A stretch of 64,000 nt of DNA from Isoetes taiwanensis (lineage: Eukaryota > Streptophyta > Lycopodiopsida > Isoetales > Isoetaceae). Position numbers and translations under genes: made by a program. Below the pieces are notes generated by a model. It searched no databases. It saw only the letters and a program-made list of their open reading frames with translations, and was not told the origin of the DNA. Shown one piece after another: positions 47,100 through 58,955 of the stretch (position 1 is the first letter of the stretch; each line of letters starts with the position of its first letter). The stretch covers positions 18,837,592 to 18,901,591 of the forward strand of contig JAJEKV010000002.1 of assembly GCA_021234155.1 (NCBI GenBank). The letters are read 5' to 3'.

Positions 47100-48000
47100 A
47101 TTTTGGTGGTCCAGATCATTGCACCATACTCTAACTCGTTAGATTGGTTAGTTGTAGGGGACTTTTACTCTAGGATAAATTACCCCAATATACATGGGAA
47201 TACAATCAATTCCATGTGTATACACCATAAGATCTCATCGCATGGACCCCTGGAAAATATAAGACACTAAAATATAGTACAGATTCTTGAAAAAATGCAT
47301 ACAACACATCAAATCCTAGCATATTGACATCCTTTTAAAAAAACATCAGTAACAAAATCGAGGTTGTCCTTTAACGGACATTAACAGAGGGCCTAGAAAC
47401 TAGATGTATTGAAAATGCAATAAAGGACAGGGCAAAAGTATCTATTGCACCTAACATAAGATCATAACATTTCAACTTGTGACAAACAAATAGAGCAAAC
47501 TTTGGTATGATAATAGTGGAGAATTTGGAGCGGTTTTTCTAATTTCCATACCATTGGATCAGAAAATAAGAATCCAACATTGTAAGATAGGTCACATCAA
47601 TTTTCAAATGATGTGGCAGACACATGTACAAGCTAGAATTGTAGGAATTTTTGTATGGGGATTTGAGTGCACAATTTTGGAGGGTTTCTTTGGAAAGGTT
47701 TAGAGGGTTCTATAATTGATCCTTCAACGTATACCAAAGAGAAATCATGTAATTACATTTCATAAAGTAGACGAAAAGCATCACATCTACATCTATAAAA
47801 ATCATAATCATTGTACTATGGGTTACACAAAAATTGGTACAACATAAGAAGTTTCAACTAAGTCTGGGTAGAATTGAAACTAAAGTTACATAGTTGGTCG
47901 TATAAGTGTAACAGTCATCACAAACTATATAAAAGTGTATTAGAAATTAAGTCATAAGGTCATAAAGGTCTAGGCACATTAGGGTCCTTTCAAGAAGAAA
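47100..48000. other. No gene seen
   Basis: The first part may be the residual leader of the LTR element. No gag or pol sequence is recognised. Confidence 0.4.
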
Positions 48001-48033
48001 ATCAATAAGGTGATGTCGCTCAATGGGTTGTCG

Positions 48034-48175
48034 CACAATGGGGTAGAGAAGGATGGAATGAGTTTGAGTTGGGATGTGCTATCTGGAGAGGTTGCACAAT
48101 AAGGTGATATCGCAGAATGGGGTAGAGAAGGATGGAATGAGTTTGAGTTGGGATGTGCTATCTGGAGAGGTTGCC
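48034..48175. repeat. 79-bp tandem duplication
   Basis: A unit containing aatggggtagagaaggatgg and ggatgtgctatctggagagg occurs at 48034-48112 and again from 48113, the second copy slightly short. Confidence 0.9.
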
Positions 48176-48179
48176 GCCG

Positions 48180-50911
48180 TGTTTTGAAGATGTTGTAATG
48201 AGCGTTAAACTTGTTTGTGTAGTTTGGTAAGGTGATAGAGCTTTGACTTGTAAACCATTAAGTGTACTTCCGTAGAATACTAAATGTTATTAAATTAAAA
48301 CGCAGCAAAATTAGATGACATAGATTTACAAAAATGGAATGAATCTAAAAGATTCTTAATAACTTGCCTCTCTTTAAAAAAAAACATGACACATTCATGT
48401 GAATAACTTTTGAGATTTCAACTTGTCCATGTAAGTATATTAATGTACATACATATTGTCTATGGATATGAAAGCTCTAACACGGTTGGACCGATTCATA
48501 TATTGTAATATCTTCCCTATATGTTGTAATATGTTCACTTTATTCACTTCTTCTGCTTTTCATTTGAGCATCTTAAAAATTGTTCAACATTGTCTTCCAA
48601 TGTGTAGGTGCATGTAACAAGAGCTGCTTATCACGCCTTCAATGGAAGGTCATCTATCCACGAAAAACCAAAACTTCTACACTCTCCCGTAGGCTTGTAA
48701 GCATCCATCTCTTTTAAGGGCTGCGTTAAGGTTACATTAGATGCCCTCATATTGCTGGTGAAAGCTTTAACAATGTATTAGATTTTATAGAAAAGATTCA
48801 ACATCATCTCCATGACTTGAAGTAATTACAGATGACAATCAACTTCGTGGCAACACATCAACTCCAAAAAAACTTTGTGAAATGATATGAGAATTATTAA
48901 ATAGCAATGCATTCTTTTCTTCAAAAAAGGAAAATGGCGACAATCTCAGTTCGGCTTCTGCCCCTCCAAGCCTATGACATGTTGCTTGTGGACCAACCAA
49001 ATTCTTGTAATGATGTGCATGCCGAGTGTTATCCCTTTCGCCTTGAGCTGCTAAGTAGTGTGAGAAAATAATCAACTGTCAGAACAAAGTTATCTTATTT
49101 ACTCAACTTGACATCTCAACTTAACCTTAAGCATTAATCTTCTTCATTATGCATAATACAATAATTATGCTTAAACATTCACAAGCTTGAGTTAATATAT
49201 TCCAAGATCAATACCTTGTTTGGTTCTTCAAAACAAGTCCTTAAACAAATCTCGTCTAGCATAAACATAAAATAATTAAAAAACCAATGGTTTATAATAC
49301 ATTGTAGCTCGGGCACTATTCATCTTGGTATTGACCCACTATTATAGCAAGATTGACCAATTAACATACCTAGTGAATCGATCGAAGCTCAAAATTATTG
49401 TAATTAGTTTATACGGCGGTGGTTCCGATGGTTTTAGGACCATCGATCTTATCCACGTTCCGATCATAGAGGAACCGAGCTTTTTCAAATTTCTCTTGGC
49501 TCCATTTTAGTGGAACAAGAAATTTACCCCTTTCCTTTAGGGTATTTACAGATATAGAATATTCACACGTATTCAAGATGGAAATTTGAAGGAATCAGCT
49601 TAGTTTTTAACCTAGGTTAAACAACTTTAACCTACATAGAATACTTAAGGAATTTGGCTAGGCAAATATCCTTCAAACCTTCATTCTGCATATATCTTTG
49701 CATTTTAACTGCAGTGTGCATATCTTCACCAACTTGTGCAGCTAAGGATTCAATGCTTTAACCTTCACACGTATATCTGTACAGATAACAAATTATGAGG
49801 TGAACAATTCTCACAAGTGGGGTGCTTGAACGCACTATGTAACATCCAAGCCTTGGAGCCCCCATACAAACTCATCCCCCTTCAAGAGGCATGTTTCTTA
49901 AACCTTAGTCCTTGCAGGTTCTAAGCATCGGACCGCCATTCACAGAGTGGTTATATCACATAACCTCTCGAATATTCTTTGTAAGAGAATATTCTGATGA
50001 TTATTGCCAATAATGTCCTAAATATTCTTTGTGGAAAATATTTGGACTTCTGGCATTTTGACAAAGTGCTCCCCTGCTTCCCCGGCTTGAAAGATGATCG
50101 GAAGAGAAATATCACGCTCTTATTTGTATCTTGATGGTTGTTTCTACAATTATTGCTTGTTTCTACCATAGCTAACCATTCCATTTCTATTAGTCACTCA
50201 CAGAACCTGCTCGAACTATAGTTTAAGGGAGGCCAACCCTCCCCTCTTGTGGATCATGGCAATAACCCTCTCGGCCTACTAGCCTCGAGGGTTATTTGCC
50301 ATAATCCATTTGAGAAAAGGGTTATCCTCCTCATGAATATCTTGTAGACCCCTATAGCTTGGAAGCCTAAGTCAATTGGACTCCTGCTTGCTCCTTTTAA
50401 ATCTATCAGAATTAACCTAGCCATAAACAAACCTTGCACAACAATCTGTAACAAAGGCCCAAAAATACCTGATCTAGATGGTTGTGACAGTTTGAGCTGA
50501 ACCTTTTGATCCTTGATATTGATTCAGAGGGAGAAGCCGCCACTTCGTACTTGGCCATTTTGTTAGATCAATATCTTCAATTGCAATGATAGTATCTATA
50601 TATCTATAATACATGAAGACAACATTATAGATACTAATTTCCTCTAATCCTAAAAAAGCTACACTTAAAAAAATTTGTAAGAATAAGGCCGCCAAGATTA
50701 TGATAATCTTAGTTCTACAGATCTTTCAGTTTCAAATCGCATTTTGAATCGCATCCAAGTGACATATTAAGTTTAAAAGCTTTTATATATTTATAATATG
50801 GAAGCACAAACGTTGCAGGACTTGCCCTGGTAAATCGATGCTTAACCAGTTAGCATAGCAAAAATCCAACTGGAACTAGAAGCAGACTGCATGATATGAA
50901 TATCGCGAATT
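48180..50911. other. No gene seen
   Basis: AT-rich. 49,965-50,040 has a repeated aatattctttgt phrase. No element recognised up to the LTR at 50,912. Confidence 0.4.
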
Positions 50912-51154
50912 TGTAAGTATTCTAGAGAGAGAATATTACTATAAGAGAGATTGTATAGAAAACTAGATTGAATAGCCCAATTCACAGCTACATATACTTG
51001 CCTAAGAGATATGTCTCTTGCCTACAGACTGGACTCTTCATTAAGGACATGACTCTACATAAGGTGATGATCCTTGGACAGGATCGTCACATCATTTTAT
51101 GCCACTTCATCCTATATGATGACTAGGTTGATGAGGTGGAAGATTGCTCATCTT
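50912..51154 (-). repeat. 3' LTR of the 50.9-57.2 kb element
   Basis: About 243 bp. Closely matches 56,961-57,207, sharing cacatatacttgcctaagaga-like and gacatgactctacataaggt blocks. On the minus strand it starts tgataagatgagc and ends cttaca. Confidence 0.85.
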
Positions 51155-53140
51155 ATCACTTCCCCTCAAGCTTCACATCGAAGCTCTAACCATAATCGTC
51201 ATGCCCTGGCTCATGAGTCGGCTCTCTTTGATTCAGCCAATGTACATTCAATCCTTCTTAATTTCATAATTCTACATGTTTTAATCTTCTTGTAACATCG
51301 CAGAATCGTGAAACTTCTTTTCTTTCTATACAATTCTTCATCTTCTTGATCCAATAATCGCTGAAGGTCATTAGATGCACTGCTCCAATGTTCTGAACCA
51401 TTATCAATGTAGCCTGTATTTCTAATATCAACTCTGGATCTGTATATTCTCTCATATCCCTTATTCTGTTAAGTTCTATCATAGGCTGCTAGTATACCTT
51501 CCTCTTCATCACTTGAGATTTCAATTATTTCCTGATAACTCTCCTCTTTGCTTTCTTCTGCTAGCATTATGTTCAAATCGAAGTTCTGCATTTAATTCAA
51601 CAGATGCTCATCTTCCCCTGCAAAAGTAGGATTTGAACAGTTTCTGCACCATTGTCTTATCAATGAGTTTTTGACAATGGTGCTATAACGGGATGGCCTT
51701 TCATACATTCCAAAAAATTCCAGCCATACATATAACGGTACTGTTACATCAGCCAAGCTTAAGGAGTTATCTATTTCGAGATCAATCTGCTGGTGATGAT
51801 TCTTGTTTGCATTTCGTTGATGTTGAGAATGACTTCCCTTTAAAATAGGCATTGCTTCCTTACCATCTCGCCATGTAAGATCCTCATGGCATGCAATCTG
51901 CCCTTGATTCTGACATTCTGGTATCCATCTTCCTGCCATTCTTTCCACAGCCTGTTGCCCTGCTCTAATTGCTGTGCTTCTGTCCAAGATATTGCTATTG
52001 GGAGCTTTATGAAGGCATCTGGCATCCGGTAACTGGTTTGCTTGTTGCTTGGATGACTCAATGCCCTGCTAGCCTTCTTTGGGCCAGGCCAATGAATGAG
52101 ATCATCCAATATGGCTTGGCTTCTTGGATAATTTCTTATCTTATCTTGTCTTATCACTTCTCCTCAAGCTTCACATCGAAGCTCTAACCATAATCGTCAT
52201 GCCCTGGCTCATGAGTCAGCTCTCTTTGATTCAGCCAATGTGCATTCAATCCTTCTTAATTTCATAATTCTACCTGTTTTAATCTTCTTATAACATCGCA
52301 GAATCGTGAAACTTCTTTTCTTTCTATACAATTCTTCATCTTCTTGATCCAATAATCGCTGAAGGTCATTAGATGCACTAGTCCAATGTTCTGAACCATT
52401 ATCAATGTAGCATGTGTTTTCAATATCAACTCTGGATCTGTATGTTCTCTTATATCCCTTATTATGTTGAGTTCTATCATAGGCTGCTAGTGTATCTTCC
52501 TCTTCATCACTTGAGATTTCAATTATTTCCTGATAACTCTCCTCTTTGCTTTCTTCTGCTAGCATTATGTTCAAATCGAAGTTCTGCACTTAATTCAACA
52601 GATGCTCATCTTCCCCTGCAAAAGTAGGATTTGAACAGTTTCTGTAACATTGTCTTATCAATGAGTTTTTTACAATGGTGCTATAACGGGATGGCCTTTC
52701 ATACATTCCAAAAAATTCCAGCCATACATATAACGGTACCATTACATCAGCCAAGCTTAAGGAGTTATCTATTTCGAAATCAATCTGCTGGTAATGATTC
52801 TTGTTTGCATTTCATTGATGTTGAGAATGACTTCTCTTTAAAATAGGCATTGCTTCCTTACCATCTCGCCATGTAAGATCCTCATGGCATGCAATCTGCC
52901 CTTGATTCTGACATTCTGGTATCCATCTTCCTGCCATTCTTTCCACAGCCTGTTGCCCTGCTCTAATTGCTGTGCTTCTGTCCAAGGTATTGCTATTGGG
53001 AGCTTTATGAATGCATCCAGCATCTGGTAACTGGTTTGCTTGTTGCTTGGATGACTCAATGCCCTGCTAGCCTTCTTTGGACCAGGCCAATGAATGAGAT
53101 CATCCAATATGGCTTGGCTTCTGGGATAATTTCTTTGGCC
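51155..53140 (-). repeat. 998-bp tandem duplication inside the LTR element
   Basis: The block from about 51,157 recurs from about 52,155; for example cagaatcgtgaaacttcttt starts at 51,301 and 52,299, exactly 998 bp apart. The second unit also carries the polypurine tract and the first bases of the LTR (tgataaga on the minus strand). The two units differ at a few percent of positions. Duplication of the sequence next to the 3' LTR suggests a strand-transfer event during reverse transcription. Confidence 0.85.
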
Positions 53141-53452
53141 TTGGCTGTTTGACCCAACATTGCCAGCCCTTAATTCCTTATGCCATAAATCACAGTAACG
53201 CTTATCAGCCTTTGTTCTTCTATCTATTGCATGAGTTTTGAGTCCTTTGATCTGGAACCCAGCAGGACGCTCTCCAATTCCGACAGGTGCCTGGTGGCCC
53301 TTGTCGCTCCTCAGGTTGCACAAGCCGCCGCTCCTCAGATCGCACAGATCGTGGCCCGGGGAGTGCACCTCTATATATGGAGAGATGGCATGTGCGTTCG
53401 AGGGGTCACAGAAAAACCCCTGTATACGACTTTTTGGAGTAGAAAAACCCAT
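51592..53452 (-). pseudogene. Unassigned retrotransposon ORF pieces in the duplicated unit
   Basis: Two types of protein segment occur. One (about 53,452-52,838, 204 codons) contains ILDDLIHWPGPKKASRALSH and AQQLEQGNRLWKEWQEDGYQ. The other contains YVWLEFFGMYERPSRYSTIV with WCRNCSNPTFAGEDEHLL, then in another frame an acidic EIIEISSDEEEDTLAAYDRT. They are repeated in both units in shifting frames. I recognise no gag, pol or envelope motif. They could be a remnant of a gag-like protein or of captured host sequence. Confidence 0.35.
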
Positions 53453-53470
53453 ACCATACAGGTTTTCGAA
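53345..53470 (+). repeat. Dispersed repeat R3, copy 2
   Basis: gtgcacctctatatatggag, ggcatgtgcgttcgagggg and aaaaacccctgtatacgac follow the block order of copies at 36,540-36,690 and 58,085-58,215. It lies inside the minus-strand LTR element but in the plus orientation. Confidence 0.6.
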
Positions 53471-53479
53471 TTAACATAC

Positions 53480-54690
53480 ATTGTAGCCCCTATCCATAGA
53501 TTTACGATTGGTTGTGCCAAATTATATAATCCCTTTCCGACTTTGTATCTTTTGTGAGGACATAGATCTAAGGTTCCATTTAGAGGCCACACATGCTTGC
53601 ACGGACCCATGGACGTTGATCACGTTGAACTTGGTCACGTTCCAAAGTAAACATGACACATTGACCTTGATCACGGGGTCTTTATAATGGTTACCTGATT
53701 TATTTAATTAGTATATTTTATTCATATACTTTAACGATGTGGTTCAAATAAGTAACACATGCATTAAACCATTATCCTTGTTGGAGCGGTTTTTTAATGA
53801 AGCTAACTATGTCGTTTCCTATAAACCCCATAGGGCGATGTAATTGATATTAATGCACTTACTAAGCCATATTCAACTTGGAAAGCATTATCATTTTGCA
53901 AACTTAAGTGGTCAGTCAATCAATATGAGTTTCTTCATCAAACTATATTGTTTCCTTTTCCATTATAAATCACGATTCATACAACAAACTAAGAAACAAT
54001 TTTTGAACTTTCTAATATCAATTCTGATGATATTACAATAAATTGCACCAGAATCTGCAGTTTAAGAACCTACCAAATGTAAAGAACAAAGATTAGCCAT
54101 TTATGTCATAGAATATTTATAAATCACAAAATAGAAAACAAAGAAGTAAAATTGACAAATGGGAAGACAAGATGCTAGAAAACAGAGTAATTAAATCAAG
54201 TTGGTGAATGCCAAAAGCTATATACCAAAATCTGGTATCTGCAACTAGGCTTATGACAGATTTTACAAAGGCCACTATCTCATTTGCATTATCTATTCAT
54301 AAGTCATATCTATGCATTATTATATGCTGCTGTATAAACATCATTCTGTCAGAGATACTTCTGATATTCTGAATTTACAGCTACAAAGCCCACATAAATC
54401 AATCTCATTAATATATCTCATTACTATATCAAACATGCCACTATGTCATATGCTACTGTTTATGATAATCTATAGCTAGCTTCATTGAATCTACCTCTTA
54501 CCCAATCCCTACTATAAACGTCTTGATAAAATATGTTATCAAGCATACAACCATGCCATAGAGTATAATAAATCTTTTAGGCATGTTTATGATCTACATA
54601 ACATCAGATAACCCTATTAATCGGATCTTCCAAACAGAACATCCGGCCAGCCGTATCTCTGGCTCAATCACAATGGAAATGAATAAGAAA
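53480..54690. other. No gene seen
   Basis: AT-rich interior of the LTR element. No coding feature recognised. Confidence 0.4.
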
Positions 54691-54779
54691 AACCCTCAAA
54701 TCTGAACATTAAGCCTAACGAATAGATTGCTAGCTATAAAATAAACAATATTTATGTAAGAGCTCTTATGAACCTGTTT

Positions 54780-55020
54780 AGTTTCGCTCCTATCATTAGC
54801 TCCAGGCCTTACATTGTTCTTTTGGACAGGAACATTTCTTCCTCCATTGTCCAGCCTCTGAAAACACCTATATGGAAAGTTTCCAACTGCAGACTCCACA
54901 AAATCACATGCAAGGCTCAAAAGCCAAAGATAAAATGAGTGAAAAACTTACTTGCAGCAAGTTTCCTTTGAACACGGTTTTCGTCGGACAGAGTCTCCTT
55001 GCAGATCAAACAACCACCTA
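54780..55020 (-). other. Possible further exons of the HEAT-like gene
   Basis: On the minus strand a stretch ending GTAAGT (54,950) reads ETLSDENRVQRKLAA after a ctgcaag acceptor. A stretch after gtctgcag near 54,885 reads GNFPYRCFQRLDNGGRNVPV and ends at AATGTAAGG. Phases are compatible with each other, but a link to the exons at 55,675-56,369 is unproven. Confidence 0.3.
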
Positions 55021-55674
55021 AGGAAAGAAAACTCTCAATGAGATGATAAAAAAAGACAAAAAACTTTAGAAACCTAGAGCCCTAGATTTGATGTGTTGTA
55101 TAGGATCATATAAACCCAAGAATCCAATATGCAGATGGGGAATTTCCTCAACCTAACTGCTCAGAGAATGCCTCCTGCTTCATAAGGCATTCATGCATCT
55201 ATTGAGACTTTGGCAATTGGCCTTTTGCTCAAAATGGGCTAAGTTCACAAAAAACGTTTGATTTTGTGCCTTGGTCCATATAGCCTGGGAGTTGACAAGT
55301 TATAACCAATGAGCATTGACGTGTTATATTCACATCCAATTTATACGGTCCTGTGCGTTGTTTATTCTATTTATCAACCTCCACAATGGGCAAATTTCAA
55401 ATGCAGTTGGCAAAAGGCTAGACCAAATATTGCTCATCTAAATGAATCAAACATCTGAAGGTGGAAGAACTAGAGATTCCACTGCCTCATTCCCTTACTA
55501 AAATGTTTTTGTCTTGCAACCATATGGATTATTCTTGAGCATTACGTACAAAAAATAAAGTAGACAACTAAATTATGTGCAAAAGGCTCAGGCTCATGCC
55601 TATGTGATACACACTAAAAACTATGAGTTAGATTACACAAACTGCTAGGAGCAAAGGGCTTTTAGGAATCAAAC

Positions 55675-56369
55675 CTTCAAAAGCAGTGCAAGTATTTCTG
55701 TTGATGCACACTCGCACGATACACCCAAAACTCTAATAATACTTGTAAGTACTGCCAGGAGCTGCCACTCAAAAATGCTGTTAAAATTGAAGGTTTCATA
55801 GATCACAATATAAGTTACAAGGAAAGACAAAAGACCTGTCTTTTGACTCCAGGATGATCAATGGAGTATAAACTACATTCGGAAAGGCTTTCACAAAGCT
55901 GCATCAAAAGTTGCCAGAAAAATGAAACCATAAGACATTATTGCCATATTACATATGTATGCATTTCCTATGAATGTTAGAATACCTGAAGAAGTTGTTC
56001 ATTAGTCCAGCTTTTGTCCTGAACTTTGTATAATAGACCAGATAGAACCACAAGAGTGTTCGCTCTCTATAACATGATACATGTTTAAGAAAATGGTTTC
56101 TTTCAAAAAACAAAAACAGAGAAACCATATGTAGATACCTGAGCATCTGAAGATTTTGAAGATATCAAGTGATCCATAATGATATCTGACCAACTTTGTG
56201 GTGAAACATAATAGCCAAGTACTTGTGCTACTTTGACTACATATTGTGCAATATTTACATCATCATCACCAACTGCACTGCACAGGATGTGTGTAATTAG
56301 AGTCTCTGCATCATGCTCTGAACCAAGCACTAATGTAATTTTACATGGTAACTCATATAATGAAAGAAA
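55675..56369 (-). CDS. Four spliced exons of a HEAT-repeat-like protein (partial)
   Basis: Exons 56,369-56,139, 56,066-55,986, 55,898-55,836 and 55,767-55,675 are 231, 81, 63 and 93 bp, all multiples of three, with no stop. Donors are CAG|GTATCT, CAG|GTATTC, CAG|GTCTTT and AAG|GTTTGA; introns are 72, 87 and 68 bp. The product (156 codons) is amphipathic-helical: DVNIAQYVVKVAQVLGYYVS with PQSWSDIIMDHL, then RANTLVVLSGLLYKVQDKSW, LCESLSECSLYSIDHPGVKR and WQLLAVLTSIIRVLGVSCEC. This is HEAT-solenoid texture; the SPxxW-type helix pair recalls DNAAF5/HEATR2, a dynein-arm assembly factor expected in plants with motile sperm, but I am unsure. Start and end are missing. The gene lies inside an LTR element, in the same orientation. 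Confidence 0.6.
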
Positions 56370-56479
56370 CTGCATTTATTTCCGCTGGACTCATAGAAGC
56401 AAAGAAAATGCAGCAAATTCAAGAAACTTGGTCTGATTTCACCACTCTGGGAAAAATAATCTAAGCAGCGATTACACTT

Positions 56480-56960
56480 GCTAGCCTGGCCATGGCTGCA
56501 CTTGAGGAGTTCTGAGATGGGTTCTCTGCATTTGTCCAACGCTTAGGGAATCACTTCTTCCCTTTGTCCTTGTATCCTCTTCTTGACACATGACATTGAA
56601 GTTGCCTTCCGCCACTTCTTCCCATCTCAACCAACTCTTCTTGCTTTCTTTTAGTCGCTCATTCTCGGATGACATTTCAATCTGCCTCATTCTTGGCTTC
56701 GGGCTTCTTTTGATACAATGGTGACATCATGTATCTCTCCCATCTTTTTCTCTTAGGATTTTGCTTAAAATGCTTAAGAATCCTAATATTAGTTATACTA
56801 TATCCCAATGCATACTATAGTTACCTCTAGTATCTTCTTGGCCTTTGCTTCTTGCTTTGGCTTTTGCATTTATTTTTCTCTCTCACACACACTAGGATCT
56901 TTGATATGGCTACCCTATTGGGCAATCTCTTCTCTTCTTAGAGCCTGAGCTCTGATGACA
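56480..56960 (-). other. Leader and short ORF of the LTR element
   Basis: After the primer binding site the minus strand has about 250 bp of leader, then a 69-codon ORF (56,690-56,481), MRQIEMSSENERLKESKKSW and continuing charged. Its place suggests a gag remnant; no motif supports that. Confidence 0.35.
56944..56960 (-). other. Primer binding site (imperfect) for initiator tRNA-Met
   Basis: Minus strand tgtcatcagagctcagg directly follows the 5' LTR end. It matches 10 of 12 positions of tggtatcagagc. Confidence 0.7.
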
Positions 56961-57207
56961 TGTAAATATTTTAGAGAGAGAATATCACTATAAGAGATAT
57001 TGTATAGAAAAATGGATTGAATAGCCCAATCCATAGCTACATATACTTGCCTAAGAGATATGTCTCTTGGCTACAAACTTGACTCTTCATTAAGGACATG
57101 ACTCTACATAAGGTGATGACCCTTGGACAGGATCGTCACATCATCTTATGCCACATCATCCTATATGATGACTAGGCGGCTGAGGTGGAAGATTGCTCAT
57201 CTTAACA
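56961..57207 (-). repeat. 5' LTR of the 50.9-57.2 kb element
   Basis: 247 bp, starting tgttaagatgagc and ending aatatttaca on the minus strand (TG...CA). The pair differs from 50,912-51,154 at perhaps 15-20 positions, implying an insertion that is not very recent. Confidence 0.85.
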
Positions 57208-57396
57208 GGATTGTAGAAGACATTGAACATAATTTTTGTAGATACTGCATGTGCTGCAACAAAGCACAGAGGGATTGGAAATAGCAAATCATAGATACAA
57301 AAATTGCAAACCCAAAGCCCACAATTACAATTTAACAAGGCCTGCTCCATCAACCCGAGCTTTGACCAGCGAGTCTAAAGCATGTGATTCGGCGCA

Positions 57397-58000
57397 TGTG
57401 ACACTCCCCTCCAAATATACGATGCCCCGTTGTACATCTCGCGGGAAATCCCCCATCCAGCACACCTGTCGCATGGGCCCTCCATCTATCCTGCACCTGG
57501 GATAGCCATACGAAGGTGTCTTGCGCACCCTTCCCCTATGGGCTCCTATAACATCGGAAGCATAAACATAAACATTAACACTAGCGATAACAATACAATC
57601 GGCTACCTCGAAGGGTAGCACCATCTATCCATCCATAGATCCATCATAGACAATAATACATCGTAAAGCAGAATAGCTCCTATCCAGGCTCAGACTCATA
57701 AGGGAGGTAGATTGACGACTGGGCCTCAAGATAGAGCAGACCGAGATATAACAAAGGCTGGGCTGGCTATAGACAATGGCTAGGATTGACCACTCCATCC
57801 GCCCCTCCTATGCATACTATGCAGACGGGCTAAATCGGGCTCTGGCATGACTATAGCCTGCTGGATAAGCAATCTCATGGCATCACCCATCAAGACTACT
57901 CTGGGTTGCATCTTCCCGGTCTGATGAGGCATGAAGGGTTGGATCTCCCCTTTCTGAGGTCTAGTGGCCCAGGGGATTCACACAGAAGACCCATATGAAC
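57397..58000 (-). mobile_element. Diverged, truncated relative of the 45.75-kb LTR
   Basis: On the minus strand it shares, in order, gatgcaacccagagtagtct, ggaggggcggatgga, a cttccgatgttatagg-like block (cttccgctgtatagg in the other) and the terminal gtgtcaca with the LTR at 45,750-47,083. The inner end at 57,397 is tgtgaca. No primer binding site follows, and the other end is not clear, so it is a solo or truncated LTR. Confidence 0.7.
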
Positions 58001-58084
58001 CTAGTGAGCGTGTGGAAGGGGGTTTTTTCTCGATGCTTTCTTACGTATACTAGAGGTTTAAATCCCCCTCTAACATTCTAGTGT

Positions 58085-58215
58085 ATTTTCTCCACGGAAG
58101 GGTTGTTTTTCCAACACTTTGGCGTACGTATATAGGGGTGTTTCTTTGCACCTTAAGCACGCAGGTGGCATATACTGATGTGATAAAGGTGAATCCCCTG
58201 GGTCTAGTGGCTCCA
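58085..58215 (-). repeat. Dispersed repeat R3, copy 3
   Basis: Minus strand: ggggattcacctttatcac, gccacctgcgtgcttaaggt, gaaacacccctatatacgta. Same block order as the copies at 36.6 and 53.4 kb. Confidence 0.55.
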
Positions 58216-58229
58216 CGGGCGGCTAGAAA

Positions 58230-58950
58230 ATCGTGGCGACACACAATTCGTACCCGACTGAATCCCCAAAAACAAGAGCCAGGCCGACACCTGCGAGAGG
58301 CAGGTCGACACCATTGCCCCAGGACGGCGAACAGTCATCTCAGAACTAGAACAAACAAGGGGAATCCGACTGTTTAATTAAAAAAAAGCATTGCAATGGT
58401 CCCTGCGAATGTTAACGCGATGTGATTTCTGCCTAGTGCTCTGAATGTCAAAGGGAAGAAATTCAACCAAGCGCGGATAAATGGCAGGAAACAAGATTGA
58501 GTATTAAACGGGAGCAAATCATCGAAACGAGAGCAAAAGGAATATTCCTCAAAGATTCCCTTTTTTTTACAAAAAGGGGGGTAAAATGAGGTTAAAAAAA
58601 AAAGATGCATGAAATTCTATTTTGATCCCCCCCCCCAAATGACTAATTTTTTTGTGCAACGAAAGAATTGACTTTTTTAAAGTGTCACTTTTCTTAGCAA
58701 ATAGAATGTTCTTGAAGTATGTTTTACAAGAGAAACTCTAATTTCAGAGGATAAAATATTTAACAAAAAATTGAAGTAAGTCTGTAACTGAAACTGTAGT
58801 ATTCTCAAAATTTGAAGATAGAATCTTCATATTCACATGCAAAATTTACAGTTTTTTTCTAAGACTCAGTTATGTACAGATGAGTGATGAGAGAGGGATC
58901 CAGGACGTCATCATATTCATTTATGCCATCCTCATCACCTTCACTTCTTT
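58230..58950. other. No gene seen
   Basis: Contains homopolymers (A8 near 58,380, C10 near 58,627). It could hold the 3' end of the transposase-like gene that follows, but no ORF continues here. Confidence 0.4.
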
Positions 58951-58955
58951 CACTG

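Larger units (their letters stand above)
50912..57207 (-). mobile_element. LTR retrotransposon, Copia-like ends, non-autonomous
   Basis: Minus-strand element of 6.3 kb. The 5' LTR is 57,207-56,961, the 3' LTR 51,154-50,912. The primer binding site follows the 5' LTR and a polypurine tract (ttgaggggaag) precedes the 3' LTR. Flanking bases are ggatt (57,208-57,212) and gaatt (50,907-50,911), a 4-of-5 target-site match. No protease, integrase or reverse transcriptase is recognised inside; instead there are a 998-bp tandem duplication, repeat R3, and spliced exons of a HEAT-like gene. It fits a large non-autonomous derivative moved by a Copia element. Confidence 0.75.

Noticed and set aside
50912-57207. 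Endogenous pararetrovirus as the source of the acidic SSDEEED and CRNC segments
   Set aside because: LTRs, primer site and polypurine tract define an LTR retrotransposon, and no pararetroviral reverse transcriptase, movement or coat motif was seen.
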